From positions 1-5,717 of the forward strand of contig JAICQC010000300.1 in the NCBI GenBank assembly GCA_025938055.1: a DNA stretch of 5,717 bases, given 5' to 3'. A program made the translations under genes and the position numbers. Below, one piece after another: positions 1 through 5,716 of the stretch. The notes below the pieces were generated by a model, which was not told where the DNA came from, ran no database searches, and saw only the letters and a list, made by a program, of their open reading frames with translations. How positions within the stretch are numbered: the stretch's first letter is position 1; every line of letters starts with the position of its first letter. Source of the stretch: Anaerolineales bacterium (GTDB lineage Bacteria > Chloroflexota > Anaerolineae > Anaerolineales > Villigracilaceae).

Positions 1-1319
1 CGCACCATGATGGTATCCTGCTTGGCTTCCTTTGCCATGTTCTCGGCGGTGTCAGCATCGAAATAGACCTGACCCACTGCCGCGCCCGGCGAGGCATTGA
101 CACCCTTGGCAAAGAACGAGCCGGTCTTTTCCGCCTCGATCATCGCCTCTTCGTCGAACTGCGGATGAAGCAGGGCGTCGACGTTCTCGGGAGTCACGCG
201 CAGGACAGCCTGCTCCTTCGTGATCAATTTTTCGTTCGCCATGTCCACCGCAATTTTGACAGCAGACTTGGCGGTGCGCTTACCTGTACGGGTTTGGAGC
301 ATGTACAATTTGCTGCGTTCGATGGTGAACTCGACATCCTGCATATCCCTGTAATGCTTTTCAAGCCTGGCAGTGATGTCCATGAACTGTTTGTATGCCT
401 TGGGCATTTTTTCTGCAAGGTTTTCGATCGGGTCAGCATTGCGTATACCAGCCACCACATCTTCACCCTGTGCGTTCAGCAGGTATTCACCCATCATACT
501 CTTCTCGCCTGTGGACGGGTTGCGGGTGAATGCCACGCCTGTCCCTGAGTCGTCACCCATGTTGCCAAAGACCATGGTCTGGATATTTACAGCAGTTCCA
601 AGCTCATGCGAAATGCCTTCCTTATTGCGGTAGGCAATGGCGCGTTTACCATTCCAGGATTCAAAGACTGCCTTTGTGGCAAGCTCGAGCTGTTTGTACA
701 CATCCTGTGGGAAATCAAAACCAACGTGTTCTTTGAAGACCTCCTTAAAGGTGGAGACCAGTTCCCGCCAGTCCTCGGCAGTCATTTCGGTATCGACCTT
801 GTAGCCTTTTTTCTCCTTGTATTCTGCCATCGGATGCTCGAAGACTTCATCATCGAGGTTGAATACAGTCGTGCCAAACATTTCAATAAGACGGCGATAC
901 AGATCCCACACAAAACGCGGGTTGCCGGTCAGTTGGACCATGCCCTCAACGACTTCATCGTTCAGACCGATGTTCAGGATGGTGTTCATCATGCCGGGCA
1001 TGGAAAACTTTGCGCCGGAACGGCAGGAAACTAAAAGCGGATTCTTGGGATCGCCAAACTTTTTTCCTGTTGCCTTTTCGACGCTCTTCATCGCCGCGAG
1101 CTGCTGCTGCCACTGTCCGGCGGGGAATTTGCCAGTCTTGCGGAATTCGTTGCAGGCTTCCGTAGTGACGGTAAAGCCGGGTGGGACGGGTACTCCCGCG
1201 CGGGTCATGTCGAAGAGACCTGCGCCTTTGCCTCCCAGCAGGGAGCGAACGCCTTCCCACGAGCCGGCGTATTTTTCGGCGGCGGCAACCTCTCCGAAAA
1301 GATAAACCCATTTTTTCAT
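1..1319 (-). CDS. ppdK: Pyruvate, phosphate dikinase, N-terminal part (cut by left edge)
   Basis: This enzyme interconverts ATP, phosphate and pyruvate with AMP, diphosphate and phosphoenolpyruvate in the cytoplasm, linking glycolysis and gluconeogenesis. The frame opens with ATG at 1319-1317 and stays open for 439 codons to the window edge. The start MKKWVYLFGE is typical of the family. Visible landmarks are GGKGAGL (29-35, ATP-binding Lys31), PGFTVTTEAC (47-56), CRSGAKFSMPGMMNTILNIG (99-118, with Arg100), GDDSGTGVAFTRNPSTG (255-271) and QDVEFTIE...LQTRTGKR, where Asp328, Glu330 and Gln342 match the nucleotide-binding residues of the Clostridium symbiosum enzyme. SPGAAVGQVYFD (410-421) begins the swivelling domain. 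The catalytic His, expected near residue 460, and the C-terminal PEP/pyruvate barrel lie outside; the full protein should be close to 900 residues. About nine extra residues precede GGKGA compared with the clostridial protein. Identity is secure; whether the gene is intact beyond the edge is unknown. Confidence 0.97.
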   Translation of the reverse strand, partial: MKKWVYLFGEVAAAEKYAGSWEGVRSLLGGKGAGLFDMTRAGVPVPPGFTVTTEACNEFRKTGKFPAGQWQQQLAAMKSVEKATGKKFGDPKNPLLVSCRSGAKFSMPGMMNTILNIGLNDEVVEGMVQLTGNPRFVWDLYRRLIEMFGTTVFNLDDEVFEHPMAEYKEKKGYKVDTEMTAEDWRELVSTFKEVFKEHVGFDFPQDVYKQLELATKAVFESWNGKRAIAYRNKEGISHELGTAVNIQTMVFGNMGDDSGTGVAFTRNPSTGEKSMMGEYLLNAQGEDVVAGIRNADPIENLAEKMPKAYKQFMDITARLEKHYRDMQDVEFTIERSKLYMLQTRTGKRTAKSAVKIAVDMANEKLITKEQAVLRVTPENVDALLHPQFDEEAMIEAEKTGSFFAKGVNASPGAAVGQVYFDADTAENMAKEAKQDTIMV

Positions 1320-1325
1320 TTGAAA

Positions 1326-1330
1326 CCTCC
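1326..1330 (-). promoter_or_regulatory. Ribosome binding site of ppdK
   Basis: Reading the minus strand, GGAGG lies six bases before the ATG at 1319-1317. This is a near-ideal Shine-Dalgarno sequence and fixes the ppdK start. Confidence 0.85.
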
Positions 1331-1400
1331 AGGGTTATTAAGATGCAAAATTTCTGTGAAGTTTACCACGAACAGTTTGCGACAAATGTGATATATTCTT

Positions 1401-1414
1401 CTGACACAGGTCAG
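1401..1414. promoter_or_regulatory. Small inverted repeat in divergent spacer, possible operator
   Basis: CTGAC-ACAG-GTCAG is a perfect 5-bp inverted repeat with a 4-bp spacer. It lies in the 182-bp region between the divergent ppdK and response-regulator genes, 82 bp upstream of the ppdK start and 88 bp upstream of the regulator start. An 8-bp palindrome GCACGTGC follows at 1416-1423. The position would suit a transcription-factor site acting on one or both genes. Short palindromes occur by chance, so this is a suggestion only. Confidence 0.25.
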
Positions 1415-1470
1415 GGCACGTGCGACCTACCAATTGTTAGCCTATTGCAAAGTCAGTTCAATCATTTATG

Positions 1471-1479
1471 TATGATAAT
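1471..1479 (+). promoter_or_regulatory. Possible -10 element for the response regulator
   Basis: TATGATAAT contains two overlapping hexamers (TATGAT and GATAAT), each matching the TATAAT consensus at five of six bases. It sits 22 bp before the regulator ATG at 1502. The only -35-like hexamer seen upstream, TTGCAA at 1445-1450, is 20 bp from TATGAT, which is too far for a good sigma-70 promoter. If used, the leader would be very short, which would fit the lack of a clear Shine-Dalgarno sequence. Confidence 0.25.
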
Positions 1480-1501
1480 AGGGACAAGATTGGAATTAAC
1501 T

Positions 1502-1924
1502 ATGTCAGTAAAACTACTTGTAATAGATGATGATAGCGCCGTTACCGACTTGCTTTCACTGCTTTTAAAGTCCAATGGCTTTGAGGTGTCGGCAACAAAC
1601 AACAGTTCTGAAGGCTTGGGCATGATCCGCGACATCTCGCCGGACGTCATTATCCTGGACCTGATGATGCCTGAAATGGATGGATGGCAGATTTGCAAGG
1701 CTGTGCGTGAGTTCAGCCAGGTGCCGATCATCATTCTTTCAGCCCTGAATGACCCATCCATGATCGCCAGCGTCCTGGACGCCGGTGCCGACGACTACCT
1801 GACCAAGCCCACTCCGAGCCGGGTTCTGATTGCGCATATCAATCGACTCGTCAACCGGACGGGCTCTCTGAATTCAAACTCCTCGTTGAGCGATCCCTTT
1901 ACCAGACCATTGCCAGCCTCGTAG
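1502..1924 (+). CDS. Receiver-only (CheY-like) response regulator, 140 aa
   Basis: This is a phospho-acceptor receiver domain that takes phosphate from a histidine kinase not present in the window. Family landmarks are all present: acidic pocket Asp9-Asp10-Asp11 (VIDDDSAV), phospho-acceptor Asp53 in ILDLMMPEMDGW, Ser80 in IIILSA, and Lys102 in GADDYLTKP. The domain fills residues 1-118. It ends in a polar Ser/Asn-rich tail (NRTGSLNSNSSL and on, about 119-140) with no winged-helix or other output domain, so it probably signals by protein contact. The receiver resembles those of OmpR-type regulators. No remnant of a DNA-binding domain follows the stop; a terminator begins 35 bp later. The start MSVKLLVIDDD is typical, but its Shine-Dalgarno sequence is weak. 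In-frame ATGs at 1472 and 1343 would add 10 or 53 residues with no family resemblance. It is divergent from ppdK; a functional link is unproven. Confidence 0.9.
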   Translation: MSVKLLVIDDDSAVTDLLSLLLKSNGFEVSATNNSSEGLGMIRDISPDVIILDLMMPEMDGWQICKAVREFSQVPIIILSALNDPSMIASVLDAGADDYLTKPTPSRVLIAHINRLVNRTGSLNSNSSLSDPFTRPLPAS

Positions 1925-1959
1925 AGACGCGCGTTTCCGCTTCTTGCTCTACAGAAATG

Positions 1960-1989
1960 ATCCCATCACACCTGTGTGGTGGGATTTTT
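1960..1989 (+). terminator. Intrinsic terminator after the response regulator
   Basis: The arms 1960-1971 (ATCCCATCACAC) and 1974-1985 (GTGTGGTGGGAT) pair over up to 12 bp with a single G-U wobble. The innermost pair probably opens to give a CCTG loop. Five T residues (1985-1989) follow on the plus strand. The hairpin starts 35 bp after the regulator stop and ends just before the convergent hydrolase stop. On the minus strand the trailing sequence (CATTTCTG) is less T-rich, so it may stop transcription of the hydrolase operon too, but less well. Confidence 0.9.
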
Positions 1990-1990
1990 G

Positions 1991-2755
1991 TTAGACAAGC
2001 TGTTTCAGCGCCTCAGCTGTTTTCTCTTTTGCTTCCATCATTGGTATGTGGCCTGCACCACTAATCTCGACCAGATGTGCCTGAGGCAGTGCCTCTTTGA
2101 CTTCACGCGCCCGCTCGATGGGGATTAAAGAATCCGCGTCACCGTGGATGATGACAACCGGAAATTTGAAGGAGGCGAGCAGGGGAGTGGAATCCATCCG
2201 TTCCGCCATTGCCTTAAGCGCGCCAATGTAGGCGGCAGGCGGCTGCTGCTCCATGGAGGCGCGAGCGATGGACTGCAAGTGCTCATCCGTGGTGAATTTC
2301 GGCGCCATTGCCTCGATCACACTGCCGATCCCGTTCTCGGCGACATCTGCTGCGGATTTAAAGCGACCTTCCTTGCGCTCAGGCGGGTCAGCCAGCACCT
2401 GAGAGGAAACCAATCCCAGCCCGCTGACGCGCTCAGGGTAGAGCCGCGCAAATGCCAGAGCAACGTAGCCGCCCATCGAGTGCCCCACAACCGCAGCCCG
2501 CGGAATGCCTAATTGATCGAGTAGACCCGCAATATCCGCTGCGTAGTCGTCCATGCCGTAGGGCGTATCGACGGTCGTCGACCCGCCGAAGCCTCGCAGG
2601 TCAGGAAGTATGACATCGAATGAATCTTCCAGGTAAGGCACCACCTCATCCCATAAGTGGTGGTCGAGCGGAAAGCCGTGCAGAAGCACAAGCGGCGTGC
2701 CTCTGCCGCGGCGCTCATATGCCAGTTGAACACCGTTAACGGTTACGTTCTCCAT
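1991..2755 (-). CDS. Alpha/beta-hydrolase fold protein, 254 aa
   Basis: This is a soluble single-domain alpha/beta hydrolase of the esterase, lactonase or C-C hydrolase type; the substrate cannot be read from the sequence. The fold is complete. HGFP (26-29) carries the oxyanion-hole residues and DLRGFGGS is at 52-59. The nucleophile elbow GHSMGG (91-96) has Ser93. HGDADSLIP (204-212) gives the likely acid Asp208, and GAGHIPMME (233-241) gives His236. No signal peptide or membrane segment is visible. The ATG at 2755-2753 is chosen because AGGAGA lies eight bases upstream. A GTG at 2785 would add ten residues (HKIIEERYY region) that belong to the leader and ribosome binding site. It is last in the minus-strand run, 50 bp after the exonuclease gene, and converges on the response regulator across a terminator. 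BioH-like, proline iminopeptidase-like or lactonase roles are all possible. Confidence 0.92.
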   Translation of the reverse strand: MENVTVNGVQLAYERRGRGTPLVLLHGFPLDHHLWDEVVPYLEDSFDVILPDLRGFGGSTTVDTPYGMDDYAADIAGLLDQLGIPRAAVVGHSMGGYVALAFARLYPERVSGLGLVSSQVLADPPERKEGRFKSAADVAENGIGSVIEAMAPKFTTDEHLQSIARASMEQQPPAAYIGALKAMAERMDSTPLLASFKFPVVIIHGDADSLIPIERAREVKEALPQAHLVEISGAGHIPMMEAKEKTAEALKQLV

Positions 2756-2763
2756 GTAGTATC

Positions 2764-2769
2764 TCTCCT
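2764..2769 (-). promoter_or_regulatory. Ribosome binding site that decides the hydrolase start
   Basis: On the minus strand AGGAGA stands eight bases before the ATG at 2755-2753. The alternative GTG at 2785-2783 has an AGGA directly abutting it with no spacing, so it is the poorer start. Confidence 0.75.
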
Positions 2770-2780
2770 CTATAATTTTA

Positions 2781-2801
2781 TGCACTCCTGGGCAGGAGGC
2801 A
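2781..2801 (-). repeat. Inverted repeat (hairpin) between exonuclease and hydrolase genes
   Basis: CTCCTG (2785-2790) and CAGGAG (2793-2798) are perfect arms separated by two bases. Outer TGC (2781-2783) and GCA (2799-2801) also pair if one base is bulged. It lies in the 50-bp gap just upstream of the hydrolase ribosome binding site. On the minus strand it is followed by TAAAATTATAG rather than a T tract, so it does not look like an intrinsic terminator. It could be an mRNA processing or stabilising hairpin, or chance. Confidence 0.45.
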
Positions 2802-2805
2802 CGGA

Positions 2806-3339
2806 CTATTTCCAGTTGACAGCTACTTTTAATTTGCTGCCAAGCCTTGAGTAGTAGTTTACAAATCCATTATCCCTGCCGAATTCATGGACGCGACGTG
2901 TAATGTCAACGTCTGATTTGCAGTATTCAGCGACTTTATCCAGTTCGCCATTCCGAAACCATTCCACAGACTGGACTCCATCGGCAGTCTTCGTCGTTCC
3001 CAGCGTTGCCCTGGCAATCGAATCGAGGCTTAGGCGGAAGCCCAGTGTCCGGTAAATATCCTGCAGCAGATCGGTGGAACGGAAGGCGCGGAAGTTTTCG
3101 GCTCGTGCATAAGGTTTGAGCACCTCATAATCAAAGCCGATTATATTGAATCCGATCACGCGGTCGGCCGCCTTTAGCTCTGCCACCAGCGCAGGCGCAT
3201 CCTTCTCCCAGTAGACGGCGAAATCATTCCGTGCCGTGGACCAGGTGACTCCGCAAGCAAGCAACAGCCTGGAGGCATCGCGCCCACCGACTTCATGAAA
3301 GAGCTTCTGGCTTTCCACATCGAAATACACAATGTTCAT
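2806..3339 (-). CDS. Predicted DEDDy-type 3'-5' exonuclease (RNase H-like fold), 177 aa
   Basis: This is a small stand-alone protein with the signature of DEDD exonucleases, which hydrolyse RNA or DNA from the 3' end with two metal ions. Visible motifs are Asp7-x-Glu9 in VYFDVES (Exo I), GFNIIGFDYEVL (63-74) with Asp70 (Exo II), and Tyr139-x3-Asp143 in EYCKSDVD (Exo III, the Y form). LSLDSIARATLG (103-114) is the stretch commonly seen between motifs II and III in PolB-exonuclease-like and RNase_H_2-like proteins. No helicase, HRDC or polymerase domain is attached. The ATG overlaps the stop of the upstream nucleotidyltransferase gene (ATGA, 3336-3339), and GGAGA lies four bases before it, so translation is probably coupled. 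This suggests, but does not prove, work on tRNA or other RNA 3' ends. A DNA repair role remains possible. No gene name is justified. Confidence 0.82.
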   Translation of the reverse strand: MNIVYFDVESQKLFHEVGGRDASRLLLACGVTWSTARNDFAVYWEKDAPALVAELKAADRVIGFNIIGFDYEVLKPYARAENFRAFRSTDLLQDIYRTLGFRLSLDSIARATLGTTKTADGVQSVEWFRNGELDKVAEYCKSDVDITRRVHEFGRDNGFVNYYSRLGSKLKVAVNWK

Positions 3340-4991
3340 GCGTTCTCCGCGTTCTTCAACTGCTCGCGCGCAAAGGCAAGAGCCTGTTCGCGGTTCTCGA
3401 TTTTTCCCGTTGCCTGCCCTTCGCGGATGGCTTCCAGTATTTGACCGATAATGGGACCCGGCTCGAGACTTAACTCGGACATCAACTCATTTCCGTTTAG
3501 CAGGCGCGGGGGCGAAATGGTTTCCTGCGGTTTTTCCCAATAGTTTTCAAGCAGGATGAGGGCAATATCCAGCGCGGCAGTCCACATCTCCTGTGTTAAT
3601 GTATGTCCCTGCGTGCCGCGCAAGTCTGCCAGTCCGAGCAGGACGAGATCAACACCAGCTTCGCCAGCATCACGGAAGAAGCGATAGATGGCTTTGCGGG
3701 AAGGCTCCTGTTTATCGTTCTGGAGGCGGCCGGTGAAGAAATGAAATCGCATGTGATTCTTGACGATCGACCGGATGCGCTCCACTTCATCGTTGCTGAG
3801 ATTGAATGCCTGCGCACGTTCTTCAGCAACCTCAGCCCCTCTGACATCATGATCGAAAAAGCGGATGCGCCCCGCCACATCCACAGACTTTGTGGCTGGC
3901 TTTTGGATATCATGATACAACGCAGCGAAAAACAGCGCCGCACGGACGGAACGATCCGTGTTCAAGGAGTCAGCAAAGTGCCTGACAAATTGTTCACGGA
4001 ATCGTCCAATGCGAAGGGTTAGCAGACTGGTGAACAGATCATTTGTATCGTCCGCGCCATAGCCTGGCACCAGGGCTGCCAGGATGTTTTCCAGATGAGC
4101 CAGTAAATTCAGCGTGTGTTCCCAGACATCGTACATATGAGGCGGAGATTGTTCCACTCCCTTCAGAGCAGGAAGTTCGGGCAATAAATAGGGGAGGACG
4201 CCAAGCATCTCCAGCGCGCGAATGGACGCGTCGGGTTTGGGTCCTTCCAGCATTTTGAACAGTTCATCCCGCTGGCGCTCGGACGAAATGTTTGGCAGCA
4301 GATGAGCAGCTTGCTTCATGGCTTTGCGCGTGTCTAGCTCGATCTTGAACTCAAATGCTGCCGCCTGGCGGATTGCACGCAGGATACGGACAGGGTCATC
4401 GGAGAGAGAGGTCCCTGAGCAGGCGCGGATTAATTTGGCGCGTAGGTCGGATGCGCCGTTGAGCGGGTCGATCAGGGTCTGGGCGTGTAGATCGAAGGCA
4501 ATCGCATTCATTGTAAAGTCGCGGGCGCGCAGGTCTTCCTCCAGATCTTTGCCGCGGTAGGTCGCGAAATCGAGAAAGGTGCGCGTACCGTCAGAGTTGC
4601 TGACGATCACACGGCCCGTATCACGCTCTGCATCGAGCACCATGAAGTCAGCATTGAGCGTGTTGGCAACGCGCCGGGCGAGGGCAACACCGTGAGAAGG
4701 AAGAGCAAAATCAAGATCCGGGGAAGAACGCTGCAGCAACATATCCCGCACCGCTCCACCAACTAGATAAATCTCCTGACTTGGAAGTATGTCGCGTATC
4801 TTATCAATCAACGGTGAATAGGAAACGGGAACGGGTATATAGAGAATTTCCGGCTTTTCCTTGTGCCTGCTGATCTGAGCCGCGTGCAGGGCTTGTTCGG
4901 GCGTGCCGCCCTGTGCAACAATCCTGCCGCGCACACGTGCAACCCAGCGCCCTGCATAGGGTGAACCAACAGTCTGGTCATGGTCTGGCAT
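3336..4991 (-). CDS. CCA tRNA nucleotidyltransferase / poly(A) polymerase family protein with HD domain, 551 aa
   Basis: This is a class II nucleotidyltransferase that adds nucleotides to tRNA 3' ends (CCA addition or repair), or A tails. In order: a DUF5678-like N-terminal module (about 12-55: YAGRWVARVRGRIVAQGGTP through the PEILYIPVP stretch); the polymerase head with LVGGAVRD (76-83) and metal-binding Asp92/Asp94 in PDLDFAL; RDFTMNAIAFD (157-167); the DDPVRILRAIR helix (198-208); and ERQRDELFKML (238-248). An HD-type phosphohydrolase-like region follows, with WEHT (290-293), LYHDIQKP (358-365) and FFDHDVRGAEVAEE (378-391). A C-terminal helical part ends with NGNELM and GPIIGQILEAIREGQATGKI. 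The length exceeds the usual 400-450 residues because of the N-terminal module and the HD domain. The ATG at 4991 has a weak Shine-Dalgarno sequence (AAGGG, nine bases). It lies 43 bp after hpt and overlaps the exonuclease start by 4 bp. CCA-adding versus poly(A) specificity cannot be settled by eye. Confidence 0.93.
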   Translation of the reverse strand: MPDHDQTVGSPYAGRWVARVRGRIVAQGGTPEQALHAAQISRHKEKPEILYIPVPVSYSPLIDKIRDILPSQEIYLVGGAVRDMLLQRSSPDLDFALPSHGVALARRVANTLNADFMVLDAERDTGRVIVSNSDGTRTFLDFATYRGKDLEEDLRARDFTMNAIAFDLHAQTLIDPLNGASDLRAKLIRACSGTSLSDDPVRILRAIRQAAAFEFKIELDTRKAMKQAAHLLPNISSERQRDELFKMLEGPKPDASIRALEMLGVLPYLLPELPALKGVEQSPPHMYDVWEHTLNLLAHLENILAALVPGYGADDTNDLFTSLLTLRIGRFREQFVRHFADSLNTDRSVRAALFFAALYHDIQKPATKSVDVAGRIRFFDHDVRGAEVAEERAQAFNLSNDEVERIRSIVKNHMRFHFFTGRLQNDKQEPSRKAIYRFFRDAGEAGVDLVLLGLADLRGTQGHTLTQEMWTAALDIALILLENYWEKPQETISPPRLLNGNELMSELSLEPGPIIGQILEAIREGQATGKIENREQALAFAREQLKNAENA

Positions 4992-5034
4992 AAACTTTTA
5001 CCCTTAATCGCCAACCGTCAATCCAAATCGTAAA

Positions 5035-5601
5035 TTACGAAGATGGTTTGTACTTTTCCAGATCCACAACGCCAACAAATGGCAGGTTGCGAAAATACTC
5101 ATCGAGGTCGAGCCCGAATCCAAAGACAAACTTGTTGGGGATGGTAAAACCGCGATAATGGATGGGTACCACTGCCTCCCGCCGTTCGGCTTTATCGAGC
5201 AGGGCGCAGACTTTCAGGCTGCGGGGCTGGCGCAGATTTAGCATCTCCAGCACGGATGCGATCGTGTGTCCGCTGTCGATGATATCCTCCACCAGCAGCA
5301 CATCCTTGTCGTGAATGTTGGTCTGCAGGTCGAAGGTGACGCGCACCGCGCCTGTTGATTCGCGTTTACCGACGCCATACGACGAGACTGCCATGAAGTC
5401 CATCATATGCGGCGCGCTGATATAGCGGCTCAAGTGCACCAGGAAAGGCACACCACCGCGCAGGATGCAGATGAGCAGCAGGTTGCCATCCGGGTAATCT
5501 ACGCTGATCTCTGCCCCCAGTTCCTTGATGCGTGATTGGAGGGTTTCTTCGTCGATGAGGACTTCGGCGAGTATATCGTTGTAATGTTGCATAGGTTTCA
5601 T
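5035..5601 (-). CDS. hpt: Hypoxanthine phosphoribosyltransferase, 188 aa
   Basis: This enzyme salvages purines by joining hypoxanthine (and usually guanine) to PRPP, giving IMP or GMP and diphosphate in the cytoplasm. The type I PRTase fold is clear. LRGGVPFL (47-54) forms the PPi loop. SSYG (73-76) starts the flexible catalytic loop. VLLVEDIIDSGHTI (101-114) is the PRPP-binding motif with Glu105-Asp106. LLDKAER (134-140) carries Lys137, which contacts the purine. FVFGFGLDLDEYFRNLP (158-174) is the conserved C-terminal signature. The length is normal. Two starts are possible, ATG at 5601 and ATG at 5592 (three codons later); neither has a good Shine-Dalgarno sequence. It leads the visible minus-strand run and is 43 bp upstream of the nucleotidyltransferase gene. 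The pairing with tRNA maturation genes is not mechanistically explained; shared transcription is the simplest reading. Confidence 0.96.
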   Translation of the reverse strand: MKPMQHYNDILAEVLIDEETLQSRIKELGAEISVDYPDGNLLLICILRGGVPFLVHLSRYISAPHMMDFMAVSSYGVGKRESTGAVRVTFDLQTNIHDKDVLLVEDIIDSGHTIASVLEMLNLRQPRSLKVCALLDKAERREAVVPIHYRGFTIPNKFVFGFGLDLDEYFRNLPFVGVVDLEKYKPSS

Positions 5602-5628
5602 TTCTTGAACTGCTCAACGAACGACTTC

Positions 5629-5655
5629 ACTAAGCGGCTATGTTACTAACGCGGC
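5629..5655. repeat. Imperfect direct repeat upstream of hpt
   Basis: ACTAAGCGGC (5629-5638) recurs as ACTAACGCGGC (5645-5655), with one inserted base and a 6-bp spacer on the plus strand. It sits 28-54 bp upstream of the hpt start. It could be a tandem binding site for a regulator or part of an intergenic repeat family; nothing else supports either. Confidence 0.3.
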
Positions 5656-5716
5656 ACTTCGCAGCTTTATCGAGGTATTTCATGGTGCTCCCGACAGCGC
5701 GCTTCATACATTTCTG
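5630..5716 (-). CDS. Possible C-terminal end of an upstream gene (uncertain)
   Basis: On the minus strand a frame open at the right edge reads 28 codons (QKCMKRAVGSTMKYLDKAAK, then CRVSNIAA) to a TAG at 5632-5630, followed directly by TGA. It would end 28 bp before hpt on the same strand, a sensible operon spacing. The third codon positions are moderately G+C-rich, as in the neighbours. I do not recognise the residues. The frame is too short to exclude chance, and the stretch overlaps an imperfect direct repeat. Confidence 0.2.
   Translation of the reverse strand, partial: QKCMKRAVGSTMKYLDKAAKCRVSNIAA

Noticed and set aside
165..1311. Several open frames on both strands within the ppdK region, including a 162-codon plus-strand frame and a 118-codon minus-strand frame
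   Set aside because: They overlap the unmistakable ppdK frame, have no recognisable motifs and show Arg/Ser-rich or Cys/His-rich shadow composition.
2815..2820. Perfect TTGACA -35 hexamer on the plus strand
   Set aside because: It lies inside the 3' end of the minus-strand exonuclease gene, has no TATAAT-like hexamer at 16-18 bp and no plus-strand gene follows.
3596..4560. Plus-strand and alternative minus-strand open frames inside the nucleotidyltransferase gene
   Set aside because: They lie in other frames over conserved polymerase and HD motifs and have no family features or ribosome binding sites.
5366..5617. Minus-strand 83-codon frame overlapping the start of hpt
   Set aside because: It is an out-of-frame shadow of hpt; its sequence is Arg/Pro-rich and shows no domain.
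5630..5716. Possible remnant of ribosomal protein bS20, because the open frame contains LDKAA as in that family's C-terminal region
   Set aside because: Only five residues match; the following conserved segment is absent and stops interrupt the frame, so the likeness is probably chance.
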